64,000 nt of DNA from Cladorhizidae sp. MBARI D1340-BT2 (taxonomy: Eukaryota > Porifera > Demospongiae > Poecilosclerida > Cladorhizidae): NCBI GenBank assembly GCA_028752905.1, contig JAQNBH010000003.1:33716222-33780221 (forward strand), in the 5' to 3' direction. Shown one piece after another: positions 37,590-52,122 of this stretch. Positions within the stretch are counted from its first letter, which is position 1. Each line of letters starts with the position of its first letter. Under the pieces are notes generated by a model. The model did no database searches, was not told the origin of the DNA, and saw only the letters and a list, made by a program, of their open reading frames with translations. Made by a program: the position numbers and the translations under genes.

Positions 37590-39099
37590 CTACATGTACT
37601 CACTGGTGCCATGAACTAACTCAGAGGCAACCACGTGTCTCCCAGACAGACCTACACTGTCACTGGTGCCATGAGCTAACTCAGAGGCAACCACATGTCT
37701 CTCATACAGACCTACTCTCTCACTGATGCCATGAGCTAACTCAGAGGCAACCACATTTCTCCCGTACAGACCTACTCTCTCACTGGTGCCATGAGCTAAC
37801 TCAGAGGCAAACACATGTCTCCCGCACAGACCTAATCTCCCACTGGTACCATGAGCTAACTCAGAGGCAACCACATGTCTCCCATACAGACCTACTCTCT
37901 CACTGGTGCCATGAGCTAACTCAGAGGCAACCACATGTCTCCCGCACAGACCTAATCTCCCACTGGTACCATGAGCTAACTCAGAGGCAACCACATGTCT
38001 CCCATACAGACCTAATCTCCCACTGATGCCATGAGCTATGTAACTCAGAGACAACCACATGTCTCCCGTTCAGACCTACTCTCTCACTGGTGCCATGAGC
38101 TAACTCAGAGGCAACCACATGTCTCCCGTACAGACCTACTCTCTCACGGGTGCCATGAAATAACTCAGAGGCAACCACATGTCTCCCGTACAGACCTACT
38201 CTCTCACTGGTGCCATGAGCTAACTCAGAGGAAACCACATGTCTCCCGTACAGACCTACTCTCTCACTGGTGCCATGAGCTAACTCAGAGGCAACCACAT
38301 GTCTCCCATACAGACCTACTCTCTCACTGGTGCCATGAGCTAACTCAGAGGCAACCACATGTCTCCCGCACAGACCTACTATCTCACTGGTGCCATGAGC
38401 TAACTCAGAGGCAACCACATGTCTCCCGTACAGACCTACTCTCTCACTGGTGCCATGAGCTAACTCAGAGGCAACCAAATGTCTCCGGTACAGACCTACT
38501 CTCTCACTGGTGCCATGAGCTAACTCAGAGGCAACCACATGTCTCCCGTACAGACCTACTCTCTCACTGGTGCCATGAGCTAACTCAGAGGCAACCACAT
38601 GTCTCCCGTACAGACCTACTCTCTCACTGGTGCCATGAGCTAACTCAGAGGCAACCACATGTCTCCCGTACAGACCTACTCTCTCACTGGTGCCATGCGC
38701 TAACTCAGATGCAAACACATGTCTCCCGTACAGACCTACTCTCTCACTGGTGCCATGAGCTAACTCAGAGGCAACCACATGTCTACCGTACAGAACTGCT
38801 CTCTCACTGGTGCCATGAGCTAACTCAGAGGCAACCACATGTCTCCCGTACAGACCTACTCTCTCACTGGTGCCATGCGTTAACTCAGAGGCAACCACAT
38901 GTCTCCAGTAAAGACCTATGTACTCTCACACTGGTGCCATGAGCTAACTCAGAGGCAACCACATGTCTCCCGTACATATCTACTCTCTCACTGGTGCCAT
39001 GAGCTAACTCAGAAGCAACCACATGTCTCCTGTACAGACCTACTCTCTCACTGGTGCCATGAGCTAACTCAGAGGCAACCACATGTCTCCTGTACAGAC
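37590..39099. repeat. HOR copy 1, sub-block 3b: A-B-E, 1,510 bp (duplicate)
   Basis: It matches 35838-37347 at an offset of 1,752 bp, including E 38899 against 37147. One difference is GGCAAACACATG near 37808, where the first copy has GGCAACCACATG. Confidence 0.89.
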
Positions 39100-40248
39100 C
39101 TATATGTACTCACTGGTGCCATGAACTAACTCAGAGGCAACCACGTGTCTCCCAGACAGACCTACACTGTCACTGGTGCCATGAGCTAACTCAGAGGCAA
39201 CCACATGTCTCCCGTACAGACCTACTCTCTCACTGATGCCATGAGCTAACTCAGAGGCAACCACATTTCTCCCGTACAGACCTACTCTCTCACTGGTGCC
39301 ATGAGCTAACTCAGAGGCAACCACATGTCTCCCGCAGAGACCTAATCTCCCACTGGTACCATGAGCTAACTCAGAGGCAACCACATGTCTCCCATACAGA
39401 CCTACTCTCCCACTGATGCCATGAGCTATGTAACTCAGAGACAACCACATGTCTCCCGTTCAGACCTACTCTCTCACTGGTGCCATGAGCTAACTCAGAG
39501 GCAACCACATGTCTCCCGTACAGACCTACTGTACTCTCTCACTGGTGCCATGAGCTAACTCAGAGGCAACCACATGTCTCCTGTACAGACCTACTCTCTC
39601 ACTGGTGCCATGAGCTAACTCAGAGGCAACCACATGTCTCCTGTACAGACCTACTCACTGGTGCCATGAACTAACTCAGAGGCAAACACGTGTCTCCCAT
39701 ACAGACCTACTCTCTCACTGGTGCCATGAGCTAACTTAGAGGCAACCACATGTCTTCCGTACAGACCTACTCTCTCACGGGTGCCATGAAATAACTCAGA
39801 GGCAACCACATGTCTCCCGTACAGACCTACTCTCTCACTGGTGCCATGAGCTAACTCAGAGGAAACCACATGTCTCCCGTACAGACCTACTCTCTTACTG
39901 GTGCCATGAGTTAACTCAGAGGCAAACACATGTCTCCCGTACAGACCTACTCTCTCACTGGTGCCATGAGCTAACTCAGAGGCAACCACATGTCTCCCAT
40001 ACACAGACCTACTCTCCCACTGGTGCCATGAGCTAACTCAGAGACAACCACATGTCTCCCGTTCAGACCTATTCTCTCACTGGTGCCATGAGCTAACTCA
40101 GAGGCAACCACATGTCTCCCGTACAGACCTACTGTCTCACTGGTGCCATGAGCTAACTAAGAGGCAACCACATGTCTCCTGTACAGACCTACTCTCTCAC
40201 TGGTGCCATGAGCTAACTCAGAGGCAACCACATATCTCCTGTACAGAC
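39100..40248. repeat. HOR copy 2, sub-block 1: A-B-C-D-G, 1,149 bp
   Basis: D 39651. It repeats the block at 33418 at an offset of 5,682 bp, with the same CTCTTACTGG and ATGAGTTAACTC monomers. The GCAGAGACC variant near 39334 is shared with 43284, 47704 and 52123. Confidence 0.91.
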
Positions 40249-41519
40249 CTACATGTACTCACTGGTGCCATGAACTAACTCAGAGGCAACCACGTGTCTC
40301 CCAGACAGACCTACACTGTCACTGGTGCCATGAGCTAACTCAGAGGCAACCACATGTCTCCCGTACAGACCTACTCTCTCACTGATGCCATGAGCTAACT
40401 CAGAGGCAACCACATTTCTCCCGTACAGACCTACTCTCTCACTGGTGCCATGAGCTAACTCAGAGGCAACCACATGTCTCCCGCACAGACCTAATCTCCC
40501 ACTGGTACCATGAGCTAACTCAGAGGCAACCACATGTCTCCCATACAGACCTACTCTCCCACTGATGCCATGAGCTATGTAACTCAGAGATAACCACATG
40601 TCTCCCGTTCAGACCTACTCTCTCACTGGTGCCATGAGCTAACTCAGAGGCAACCACATGTCTCCCGTACAGACCTACTGTACTCTCTCACTGGTGCCAT
40701 GAACTAACTCAGAGGCAACCACATGTCTCCTGTACAGACCTACTCTCTCACTGGTGCCATGAGCTAACTCAGAGGCAACCACATGTCTCCTGTACAGACC
40801 TACTCACTGGTGCCATGAACTAACTCAGAGGCAAACACGTGTCTCACATACAGACCTACTCTCTCACTGGTGCCATGAGCTAACCTAGAGGCAACCACAT
40901 GTCTTCCGTACAGACCTACTCTCTCACGGGTGCCATGAAATAACTCAGAGGCAACCACATGTCTCCCGTACAGACCTACTCTCTCACTGGTGCCATGAGC
41001 TAACTCAGAGGAAACCACATGTCTCCCGTACAGACCTACTCTCTCACTGGTGTCATGAGCTAACTCAGAGGCAACCACATGTCTCCCGTACAGACCTACT
41101 CTCTCACTGGTGCCATGCGCTAACTCAGATGCAAACACATGTCTCCCGTACAGACCTACTCTCTCACTGGTGCCATGAGCTAACTCAGAGGCAACCACAT
41201 GTCTCCCGTACAGAACTGCTCTCTCACTGGTGCCATGAGCTAACTCAGAGGCAACCACATGTCTCCCGTACAGACCTACTCTCTCACTGGTGCCATGCGT
41301 TAACTCAGAGGCAACCACATGTCTCCAGTAAAGACCTATGTACTCTCACACTTGTGCCATGAGCTAACTCAGAGGCAACCACATGTCTCCCGTACATACC
41401 TACTCTCTCACTGGTGCCATGAGCTAACTCAGAAGCAACCACATGTCTCCTGTACAGACCTACTCTCTCACTGGTGCCATGAGCTAACTCAGAGGCAACC
41501 ACATGTCTCCTGTACAGAC
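40249..41519. repeat. HOR copy 2, sub-block 2: A-B-C-D-E, 1,271 bp
   Basis: D 40800, E 41319. It carries the diagnostic CTCACATACAG, CTAACCTAGAGG and CACACTTGTGCC, and repeats the block at 34567 with an offset of 5,682 bp. Confidence 0.91.
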
Positions 41520-43283
41520 CTACATGTACTCACTGGTGCCATGAACTAACTCAGAGGCAACCACGTGTCTCCCAGACAGACCTACACTGTCACTGGTGCC
41601 ATGAGCTAACTCAGAGGCAACCACATGTCTCTCATACAGACCTACTCTCTCACTGATGCCATGAGCTAACTCAGAGGCAACCACATTTCTCCCGTACAGA
41701 CCTACTCTCTCACTGGTGCCATGAGCTAACTCAGAGGCAACCACATGTCTCCCGCACAGACCTAATCTCCCACTGGTACCATGAGCTAACTCAGAGGCAA
41801 CCACATGTCTCCCATACAGACCTACTCTCTCACTGGTGCCATGAGCTAACTCAGAGGCAACCACATGTCTCCCGCACAGACCTAATCTCCCACTGGTACC
41901 ATGAGCTAACTCAGAGGCAACCACATGTCTCCCATACAGACCTAATCTCCCACTGATGCCATGAGCTATGTAACTCAGAGACAACCACATGTCTCCCGTT
42001 CAGACCTACTCTCTCACTGGTGCCATGAGCTAACTCAGAGGCAACCACATGTCTCCCGTACAGACCTACTGTACTCTCTCACTGGTGCCATGAGCTAACT
42101 CAGAGGCAACCACATGTCTCCCGCACAGACCTAATCTCCCACTGGTACCATGAGCTAACTCAGAGGCAACCACATGTCTCCCATACAGACCTACTCTCCC
42201 ACTGATGCCATGAGCTATGTAACTCAGAGACAACCACATGTCTCCTGTTCAGACCTACTCTCTCACTGGTGCCATGAGCTAACTCAGAGGCAACCACATG
42301 TCTCCCGTACAGACCTACTGTACTCTCTCACTGGTGCCATGAGCTAACTCAGAGGCAACCACATGTCTCCCGTACAGACCTACTCTCTCACTGGTGCCAT
42401 GAGCTAACTCAGAGGAAACCACATGTCTCCCGTACAGACCTACTCTCTCACTGGTGCCATGAGCTAACTCAGAGGCAACCACATGTCTCCCATACAGACC
42501 TACTCTCTCACTGGTGCCATGAGCTAACTCAGAGGCAACCACATGTCTCCCGCACAGACCTACTATCTCACTGGTGCCATGAGCTAACTCAGAGGCAACC
42601 ACATGTCTCCCGTACAGACCTACTCTCTCACTGGTGCCATGAGCTAACTCAGAGGCAACCAAATGTCTCCGGTACAGACCTACTCTCTCACTGGTGCCAT
42701 GAGCTAACTCAGAGGCAACCACATGTCTCCCGTACAGACCTACTCTCTCACTGGTGCCATGAGCTAACTCAGAGGCAACCACATGTCTCCCGTACAGACC
42801 TACTCTCTCACTGGTGCCATGAGCTAACTCAGAGGCAACCACATGTCTCCCGTACAGACCTACTCTCTCACTGGTGCCATGCGCTAACTCAGATGCAAAC
42901 ACATGTCTCCCGTACAGACCTACTCTCTCACTGGTGCCATGAGCTAACTCAGAGGCAACCACATGTCTACCGTACAGAACTGCTCTCTCACTGGTGCCAT
43001 GAGCTAACTCAGAGGCAACCACATGTCTCCCGTACAGACCTACTCTCTCACTGGTGCCATGCGTTAACTCAGAGGCAACCACATGTCTCCAGTAAAGACC
43101 TATGTACTCTCACACTGGTGCCATGAGCTAACTCAGAGGCAACCACATGTCTCCCGTACATATCTACTCTCTCACTGGTGCCATGAGCTAACTCAGAAGC
43201 AACCACATGTCTCCTGTACAGACCTACTCTCTCACTGGTGCCATGAGCTAACTCAGAGGCAACCACATGTCTCCTGTACAGAC
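41520..43283. repeat. HOR copy 2, sub-block 3: A-B-C-B-C-E, 1,764 bp (29 monomers)
   Basis: It contains the 120-bp A-run expansion and a second B-C pair (B near 42216, C near 42316). After the second C the D monomer and its followers are missing. It is 236 bp shorter than the corresponding sub-block at 45704, which is four monomers including the 56-bp D. E 43083. Confidence 0.89.
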
Positions 43284-44432
43284 CTATATGTACTCACTGG
43301 TGCCATGAACTAACTCAGAGGCAACCACGTGTCTCCCAGACAGACCTACACTGTCACTGGTGCCATGAGCTAACTCAGAGGCAACCACATGTCTCCCGTA
43401 CAGACCTACTCTCTCACTGATGCCATGAGCTAACTCAGAGGCAACCACATTTCTCCCGTACAGACCTACTCTCTCACTGGTGCCATGAGCTAACTCAGAG
43501 GCAACCACATGTCTCCCGCAGAGACCTAATCTCCCACTGGTACCATGAGCTAACTCAGAGGCAACCACATGTCTCCCATACAGACCTACTCTCCCACTGA
43601 TGCCATGAGCTATGTAACTCAGAGACAACCACATGTCTCCCGTTCAGACCTACTCTCTCACTGGTGCCATGAGCTAACTCAGAGGCAACCACATGTCTCC
43701 CGTACAGACCTACTGTACTCTCTCACTGGTGCCATGAGCTAACTCAGAGGCAACCACATGTCTCCTGTACAGACCTACTCTCTCACTGGTGCCATGAGCT
43801 AACTCAGAGGCAACCACATGTCTCCTGTACAGACCTACTCACTGGTGCCATGAACTAACTCAGAGGCAAACACGTGTCTCCCATACAGACCTACTCTCTC
43901 ACTGGTGCCATGAGCTAACTTAGAGGCAACCACATGTCTTCCGTACAGACCTACTCTCTCACGGGTGCCATGAAATAACTCAGAGGCAACCACATGTCTC
44001 CCGTACAGACCTACTCTCTCACTGGTGCCATGAGCTAACTCAGAGGAAACCACATGTCTCCCGTACAGACCTACTCTCTTACTGGTGCCATGAGTTAACT
44101 CAGAGGCAAACACATGTCTCCCGTACAGACCTACTCTCTCACTGGTGCCATGAGCTAACTCAGAGGCAACCACATGTCTCCCATACACAGACCTACTCTC
44201 CCACTGGTGCCATGAGCTAACTCAGAGACAACCACATGTCTCCCGTTCAGACCTATTCTCTCACTGGTGCCATGAGCTAACTCAGAGGCAACCACATGTC
44301 TCCCGTACAGACCTACTGTCTCACTGGTGCCATGAGCTAACTAAGAGGCAACCACATGTCTCCTGTACAGACCTACTCTCTCACTGGTGCCATGAGCTAA
44401 CTCAGAGGCAACCACATATCTCCTGTACAGAC
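43284..44432. repeat. HOR copy 3, sub-block 1: A-B-C-D-G, 1,149 bp
   Basis: D 43835. Identical layout to 39100 at an offset of 4,184 bp. No structural difference seen. Confidence 0.91.
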
Positions 44433-45703
44433 CTACATGTACTCACTGGTGCCATGAACTAACTCAGAGGCAACCACGTGTCTCCCAGACAGACCTACAC
44501 TGTCACTGGTGCCATGAGCTAACTCAGAGGCAACCACATGTCTCCCGTACAGACCTACTCTCTCACTGATGCCATGAGCTAACTCAGAGGCAACCACATT
44601 TCTCCCGTACAGACCTACTCTCTCACTGGTGCCATGAGCTAACTCAGAGGCAACCACATGTCTCCCGCACAGACCTAATCTCCCACTGGTACCATGAGCT
44701 AACTCAGAGGCAACCACATGTCTCCCATACAGACCTACTCTCCCACTGATGCCATGAGCTATGTAACTCAGAGATAACCACATGTCTCCCGTTCAGACCT
44801 ACTCTCTCACTGGTGCCATGAGCTAACTCAGAGGCAACCACATGTCTCCCGTACAGACCTACTGTACTCTCTCACTGGTGCCATGAACTAACTCAGAGGC
44901 AACCACATGTCTCCTGTACAGACCTACTCTCTCACTGGTGCCATGAGCTAACTCAGAGGCAACCACATGTCTCCTGTACAGACCTACTCACTGGTGCCAT
45001 GAACTAACTCAGAGGCAAACACGTGTCTCACATACAGACCTACTCTCTCACTGGTGCCATGAGCTAACCTAGAGGCAACCACATGTCTTCCGTACAGACC
45101 TACTCTCTCACGGGTGCCATGAAATAACTCAGAGGCAACCACATGTCTCCCGTACAGACCTACTCTCTCACTGGTGCCATGAGCTAACTCAGAGGAAACC
45201 ACATGTCTCCCGTACAGACCTACTCTCTCACTGGTGTCATGAGCTAACTCAGAGGCAACCACATGTCTCCCGTACAGACCTACTCTCTCACTGGTGCCAT
45301 GCGCTAACTCAGATGCAAACACATGTCTCCCGTACAGACTTACTCTCTCACTGGTGCCATGAGCTAACTCAGAGGCAACCACATGTCTCCCGTACAGAAC
45401 TGCTCTCTCACTGGTGCCATGAGCTAACTCAGAGGCAACCACATGTCTCCCGTACAGACCTACTCTCTCACTGGTGCCATGCGTTAACTCAGAGGCAACC
45501 ACATGTCTCCAGTAAAGACCTATGTACTCTCACACTTGTGCCATGAGCTAACTCAGAGGCAACCACATGTCTCCCGTACATACCTACTCTCTCACTGGTG
45601 CCATGAGCTAACTCAGAAGCAACCACATGTCTCCTGTACAGACCTACTCTCTCACTGGTGCCATGAGCTAACTCAGAGGCAACCACATGTCTCCTGTACA
45701 GAC
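44433..45703. repeat. HOR copy 3, sub-block 2: A-B-C-D-E, 1,271 bp
   Basis: D 44984, E 45503. It matches 40249 at an offset of 4,184 bp. One private change is CAGACTTACTCTC near 45335. Confidence 0.91.
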
Positions 45704-47703
45704 CTACATGTACTCACTGGTGCCATGAACTAACTCAGAGACAACCACGTGTCTCCCAGACAGACCTACACTGTCACTGGTGCCATGAGCTAACTCAGAG
45801 GCAACCACATGTCTCTCATACAGACCTACTCTCTCACTGATGCCATGAGCTAACTCAGAGGCAACCACATTTCTCCCGTACAGACCTACTCTCTCACTGG
45901 TGCCATGAGCTAACTCAGAGGCAACCACATGTCTCCCGCACAGACCTAATCTCCCACTGGTACCATGAGCTAACTCAGAGGCAACCACATGTCTCCCATA
46001 CAGACCTACTCTCTCACTGGTGCCATGAGCTAACTCAGAGGCAACCACATGTCTCCCGCACAGACCTAATCTCCCACTGGTACCATGAGCTAACTCAGAG
46101 GCAACCACATGTCTCCCATACAGACCTAATCTCCCACTGATGCCATGAGCTATGTAACTCAGAGACAACCACATGTCTCCCGTTCAGACCTACTCTCTCA
46201 CTGGTGCCATGAGCTAACTCAGAGGCAACCACATGTCTCCCGTACAGACCTACTGTACTCTCTCACTGGTGCCATGAGCTAACTCAGAGGCAACCACATG
46301 TCTCCCGCACAGACCTAATCTCCCACTGGTACCATGAGCTAACTCAGAGGCAACCACATGTCTCCCATACAGACCTACTCTCCCACTGATGCCATGAGCT
46401 ATGTAACTCAGAGACAACCACATGTCTCCTGTTCAGACCTACTCTCTCACTGGTGCCATGAGCTAACTCAGAGGCAACCACATGTCTCCCGTACAGACCT
46501 ACTGTACTCTCTCACTGGTGCCATGAGCTAACTCAGAGGCAACCACATGTCTCCTGTACAGACCTACTCTCTCACTGGTGCCATGAGCTAACTCAGAGGC
46601 AACCACATGTCTCCTGTACAGACCTACTCACTGGTGCCATGAACTAACTCAGAGGCTAACACGTGTCTCCCATACAGACCTACTCTCTCACTGGTGCCAT
46701 GAGCTAACTTAGAGGCAACCACATGTCTTCCGTACAGACCTACTCTCTCACGGGTGCCATGAAATAACTCAGAGGCAACCACATGTCTCCCGTACAGACC
46801 TACTCTCTCACTGGTGCCATGAGCTAACTCAGAGGAAACCACATGTCTCCCGTACAGACCTACTCTCTCACTGGTGCCATGAGCTAACTCAGAGGCAACC
46901 ACATGTCTCCCATACAGACCTACTCTCTCACTGGTGCCATGAGCTAACTCAGAGGCAACCACATGTCTCCCGCACAGACCTACTATCTCACTGGTGCCAT
47001 GAGCTAACTCAGAGGCAACCACATGTCTCCCGTACAGACCTACTCTCTCACTGGTGCCATGAGCTAACTCAGAGGCAACCAAATGTCTCCGATACAGACC
47101 TACTCTCTCACTGGTGCCATGAGCTAACTCAGAGGCAACCACATGTCTCCCGTACAGACCTACTCTCTCACTGGTGCCATGAGCTAACTCAGAGGCAACC
47201 ACATGTCTCCCGTACAGACCTACTCTCTCACTGGTGCCATGAGCTAACTCAGAGGCAACCACATGTCTCCCGTACAGACCTACTCTCTCACTGGTGCCAT
47301 GCGCTAACTCAGATGCAAACACATGTCTCCCGTACAGACCTACTCTCTCACTGGTGCCATGAGCTAACTCAGAGGCAACCACATGTCTACCGTACAGAAC
47401 TGCTCTCTCACTGGTGCCATGAGCTAACTCAGAGGCAACCACATGTCTCCCGTACAGACCTACTCTCTCACTGGTGCCATGCGTTAACTCAGAGGCAACC
47501 ACATGTCTCCAGTAAAGACCTATGTACTCTCACACTGGTACCATGAGCTAACTCAGAGGCAACCACATGTCTCCCGTACATATCTACTCTCTCACTGGTG
47601 CCATGAGCTAACTCAGAAGCAACCACATGTCTCCTGTACAGACCTACTCTCTCACTGGTGCCATGAGCTAACTCAGAGGCAACCACATGTCTCCTGTACA
47701 GAC
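45704..47703. repeat. HOR copy 3, sub-block 3: A-B-C-B-C-D-E, 2,000 bp (33 monomers)
   Basis: Complete form of the third sub-block: the expanded A run, two B-C pairs, D 46624, E 47503. Length is 33 x 60 plus 20. Private changes include GAGACAACCACGTG near 45740 and CTCCGATACAG near 47088. Confidence 0.91.
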
Positions 47704-48852
47704 CTATATGTACTCACTGGTGCCATGAACTAACTCAGAGGCAACCACGTGTCTCCCAGACAGACCTACACTGTCACTGGTGCCATGAGCTAACTCAGAG
47801 GCAACCACATGTCTCCCGTACAGACCTACTCTCTCACTGATGCCATGAGCTAACTCAGAGGCAACCACATTTCTCCCGTACAGACCTACTCTCTCACTGG
47901 TGCCATGAGCTAACTCAGAGGCAACCACATGTCTCCCGCAGAGACCTAATCTCCCACTGGTACCATGAGCTAACTCAGAGGCAACCACATGTCTCCCATA
48001 CAGACCTACTCTCCCACTGATGCCATGAGCTATGTAACTCAGAGACAACCACATGTCTCCCGTTCAGACCTACTCTCTCACTGGTGCCATGAGCTAACTC
48101 AGAGGCAACCACATGTCTCCCGTACAGACCTACTGTACTCTCTCACTGGTGCCATGAGCTAACTCAGAGGCAACCACATGTCTCCTGTACAGACCTACTC
48201 TCTCACTGGTGCCATGAGCTAACTCAGAGGCAACCACATGTCTCCTGTACAGACCTACTCACTGGTGCCATGAACTAACTCAGAGGCAAACACGTGTCTC
48301 CCATACAGACCTACTCTCTCACTGGTGCCATGAGCTAACTTAGAGGCAACCACATGTCTTCCGTACAGACCTACTCTCTCACGGGTGCCATGAAATAACT
48401 CAGAGGCAACCACATGTCTCCCGTACAGACCTACTCTCTCACTGGTGCCATGAGCTAACTCAGAGGAAACCACATGTCTCCCGTACAGACCTACTCTCTT
48501 ACTGGTGCCATGAGTTAACTCAGAGGCAAACACATGTCTCCCGTACAGACCTACTCTCTCACTGGTGCCATGAGCTAACTCAGAGGCAACCACATGTCTC
48601 CCATACACAGACCTACTCTCCCACTGGTGCCATGAGCTAACTCAGAGACAACCACATGTCTCCCGTTCAGACCTATTCTCTCACTGGTGCCATGAGCTAA
48701 CTCAGAGGCAACCACATGTCTCCCGTACAGACCTACTGTCTCACTGGTGCCATGAGCTAACTAAGAGGCAACCACATGTCTCCTGTACAGACCTACTCTC
48801 TCACTGGTGCCATGAGCTAACTCAGAGGCAACCACATATCTCCTGTACAGAC
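47704..48852. repeat. HOR copy 4, sub-block 1: A-B-C-D-G, 1,149 bp
   Basis: D 48255. It matches 43284 at an offset of 4,420 bp, the full higher-order period of 73 monomers. Confidence 0.91.
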
Positions 48853-50123
48853 CTACATGTACTCACTGGTGCCATGAACTAACTCAGAGGCAACCACGTG
48901 TCTCCCAGACAGACCTACACTGTCACTGGTGCCATGAGCTAACTCAGAGGCAACCACATGTCTCCCGTACAGACCTACTCTCTCACTGATGCCATGAGCT
49001 AACTCAGAGGCAACCACATTTCTCCCGTACAGACCTACTCTCTCACTGGTGCCATGAGCTAACTCAGAGGCAACCACATGTCTCCCGCACAGACCTAATC
49101 TCCCACTGGTACCATGAGCTAACTCAGAGGCAACCACATGTCTCCCATACAGACCTACTCTCCCACTGATGCCATGAGCTATGTAACTCAGAGATAACCA
49201 CATGTCTCCCGTTCAGACCTACTCTCTCACTGGTGCCATGAGCTAACTCAGAGGCAACCACATGTCTCCCGTACAGACCTACTGTACTCTCTCACTGGTG
49301 CCATGAACTAACTCAGAGGCAACCACATGTCTCCTGTACAGACCTACTCTCTCACTGGTGCCATGAGCTAACTCAGAGGCAACCACATGTCTCCTGTACA
49401 GACCTACTCACTGGTGCCATGAACTAACTCAGAGGCAAACACGTGTCTCACATACAGACCTACTCTCTCACTGGTGCCATGAGCTAACCTAGAGGCAACC
49501 ACATGTCTTCCGTACAGACCTACTCTCTCACGGGTGCCATGAAATAACTCAGAGGCAACCACATGTCTCCCGTACAGACCTACTCTCTCACTGGTGCCAT
49601 GAGCTAACTCAGAGGAAACCACATGTCTCCCGTACAGACCTACTCTCTCACTGGTGTCATGAGCTAACTCAGAGGCAACCACATGTCTCCCGTACAGACC
49701 TACTCTCTCACTGGTGCCATGCGCTAACTCAGATGCAAACACATGTCTCCCGTACAGACCTACTCTCTCACTGGTGCCATGAGCTAACTCAGAGGCAACC
49801 ACATGTCTCCCGTACAGAACTGCTCTCTCACTGGTGCCATGAGCTAACTCAGAGGCAACCACATGTCTCCCGTACAGACCTACTCTCTCACTGGTGCCAT
49901 GCGTTAACTCAGAGGCAACCACATGTCTCCAGTAAAGACCTATGTACTCTCACACTTGTGCCATGAGCTAACTCAGAGGCAACCACATGTCTCCCGTACA
50001 TACCTACTCTCTCACTGGTGCCATGAGCTAACTCAGAAGCAACCACATGTCTCCTGTACAGACCTACTCTCTCACTGGTGCCATGAGCTAACTCAGAGGC
50101 AACCACATGTCTCCTGTACAGAC
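48853..50123. repeat. HOR copy 4, sub-block 2: A-B-C-D-E, 1,271 bp
   Basis: D 49404, E 49923. It matches 44433 at an offset of 4,420 bp, with the diagnostic CTCACATACAG and CACACTTGTGCC. Confidence 0.91.
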
Positions 50124-52122
50124 CTACATGTACTCACTGGTGCCATGAACTAACTCAGAGGCAACCACGTGTCTCCCAGACAGACCTACACTGTCACTGG
50201 TGCCATGAGCTAACTCAGAGGCAACCACATGTCTCTCATACAGACCTACTCTCTCACTGATGCCATGAGCTAACTCAGAGGCAACCACATTTCTCCCGTA
50301 CAGACCTACTCTCTCACTGGTGCCATGAGCTAACTCAGAGGCAACCACATGTCTCCCGCACAGACCTAATCTCCCACTGGTACCATGAGCTAACTCAGAG
50401 GCAACCACATGTCTCCCATACAGACCTACTCTCTCACTGGTGCCATGAGCTAACTCAGAGGCAACCACATGTCTCCCGCACAGACCTAATCTCCCACTGG
50501 TACCATGAGCTAACTCAGAGGCAACCACATGTCTCCCATACAGACCTAATCTCCCACTGATGCCATGAGCTATGTAACTCAGAGACAACCACATGTCTCC
50601 CGTTCAGACCTACTCTCTCACTGGTGCCATGAGCTAACTCAGAGGCAACCACATGTCTCCCGTACAGACCTACTGTACTCTCTCACTGGTGCCATGAGCT
50701 AACTCAGAGGCAACCACATGTCTCCCGCACAGACCTAATCTCCCACTGGTACCATGAGCTAACTCAGAGGCAACCACATGTCTCCCATACAGACCTACTC
50801 TCCCACTGATGCCATGAGCTATGTAACTCAGAGACAACCACATGTCTCCTGTTCAGACCTACTCTCTCACTGGTGCCATGAGCTAACTCAGAGGCAACCA
50901 CATGTCTCCCGTACAGACCTACTGTACTCTCTCACTGGTGCCATGAGCTAACTCAGAGGCAACCACATGTCTCCTGTACAGACCTACTCTCTCACTGGTG
51001 CCATGAGCTAACTCAGAGGCAACCACATGTCTCCTGTACAGACCTACTCACTGGTGCCATGAACTAACTCAGAGGCAAACACGTGTCTCCCATACAGACC
51101 TACTCTCTCACTGGTGCCATGAGATAACTTAGAGGCAACCACATGTCTTCCGTACAGACCTACTCTCTCACGGGTGCCATGAAATAACTCAGAGGCAACC
51201 ACATGTCTCCCGTACAGACCTACTCTCTCACTGGTGCCATGAGCTAACTCAGAGGAAACCACATGTCTCCCGTACAGACCTACTCTCTCACTGGTGCCAT
51301 GAGCTAACTCAGAGGCAACCACATGTCTCCCATACAGACCTACTCTCTCACTGGTGCCATGAGCTAACTCAGAGGCAACACATGTCTCCCGTACAGACCT
51401 ACTATCTCACTGGTGCCATGAGCTAACTCAGAGGCAACCACATGTCTCCCGTACAGACCTACTCTCTCACTGGTGCCATGAGCTAACTCAGAGGCAACCA
51501 AATGTCTCCGGTACAGACCTACTCTCTCACTGGTGCCATGAGCTAACTCAGAGGCAACCACATGTCTCCCGTACAGACCTACTCTCTCACTGGTGCCATG
51601 AGCTAACTCAGAGGCAACCACATGTCTCCCGTACAGACCTACTCTCTCACTGGTGCCATGAGCTAACTCAGAGGCAACCACATGTCTCCCGTACAGACCT
51701 ACTCTCTCACTGGTGCCATGCGCTAACTCAGATGCAAACACATGTCTCCCGTACAGACCTACTCTCTCACTGGTGCCATGAGCTAACTCAGAGGCAACCA
51801 CATGTCTACCGTACAGAACTGCTCTCTCACTGGTGCCATGAGCTAACTCAGAGGCAACCACATGTCTCCCGTACAGACCTACTCTCTCACTGGTGCCATG
51901 CGTTAACTCAGAGGCAACCACATGTCTCCAGTAAAGACCTATGTACTCTCACACTGGTGCCATGAGCTAACTCAGAGGCAACCACATGTCTCCCGTACAT
52001 ACCTACTCTCTCACTGGTGCCATGAGCTAACTCAGAAGCAACCACATGTCTCCTGTACAGACCTACTCTCTCACTGGTGCCATGAGCTAACTCAGAGGCA
52101 ACCACATGTCTCCTGTACAGAC
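50124..52122. repeat. HOR copy 4, sub-block 3: A-B-C-B-C-D-E, 1,999 bp
   Basis: Same as 45704-47703 but one base shorter: GGCAACACATG near 51375-51385 replaces GGCAACCACATG. D 51044 to E 51922 is therefore 878 bp, the only D-to-E distance not equal to 39 modulo 60. The single-base loss also breaks the periodic open frame on both strands. Confidence 0.91.
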
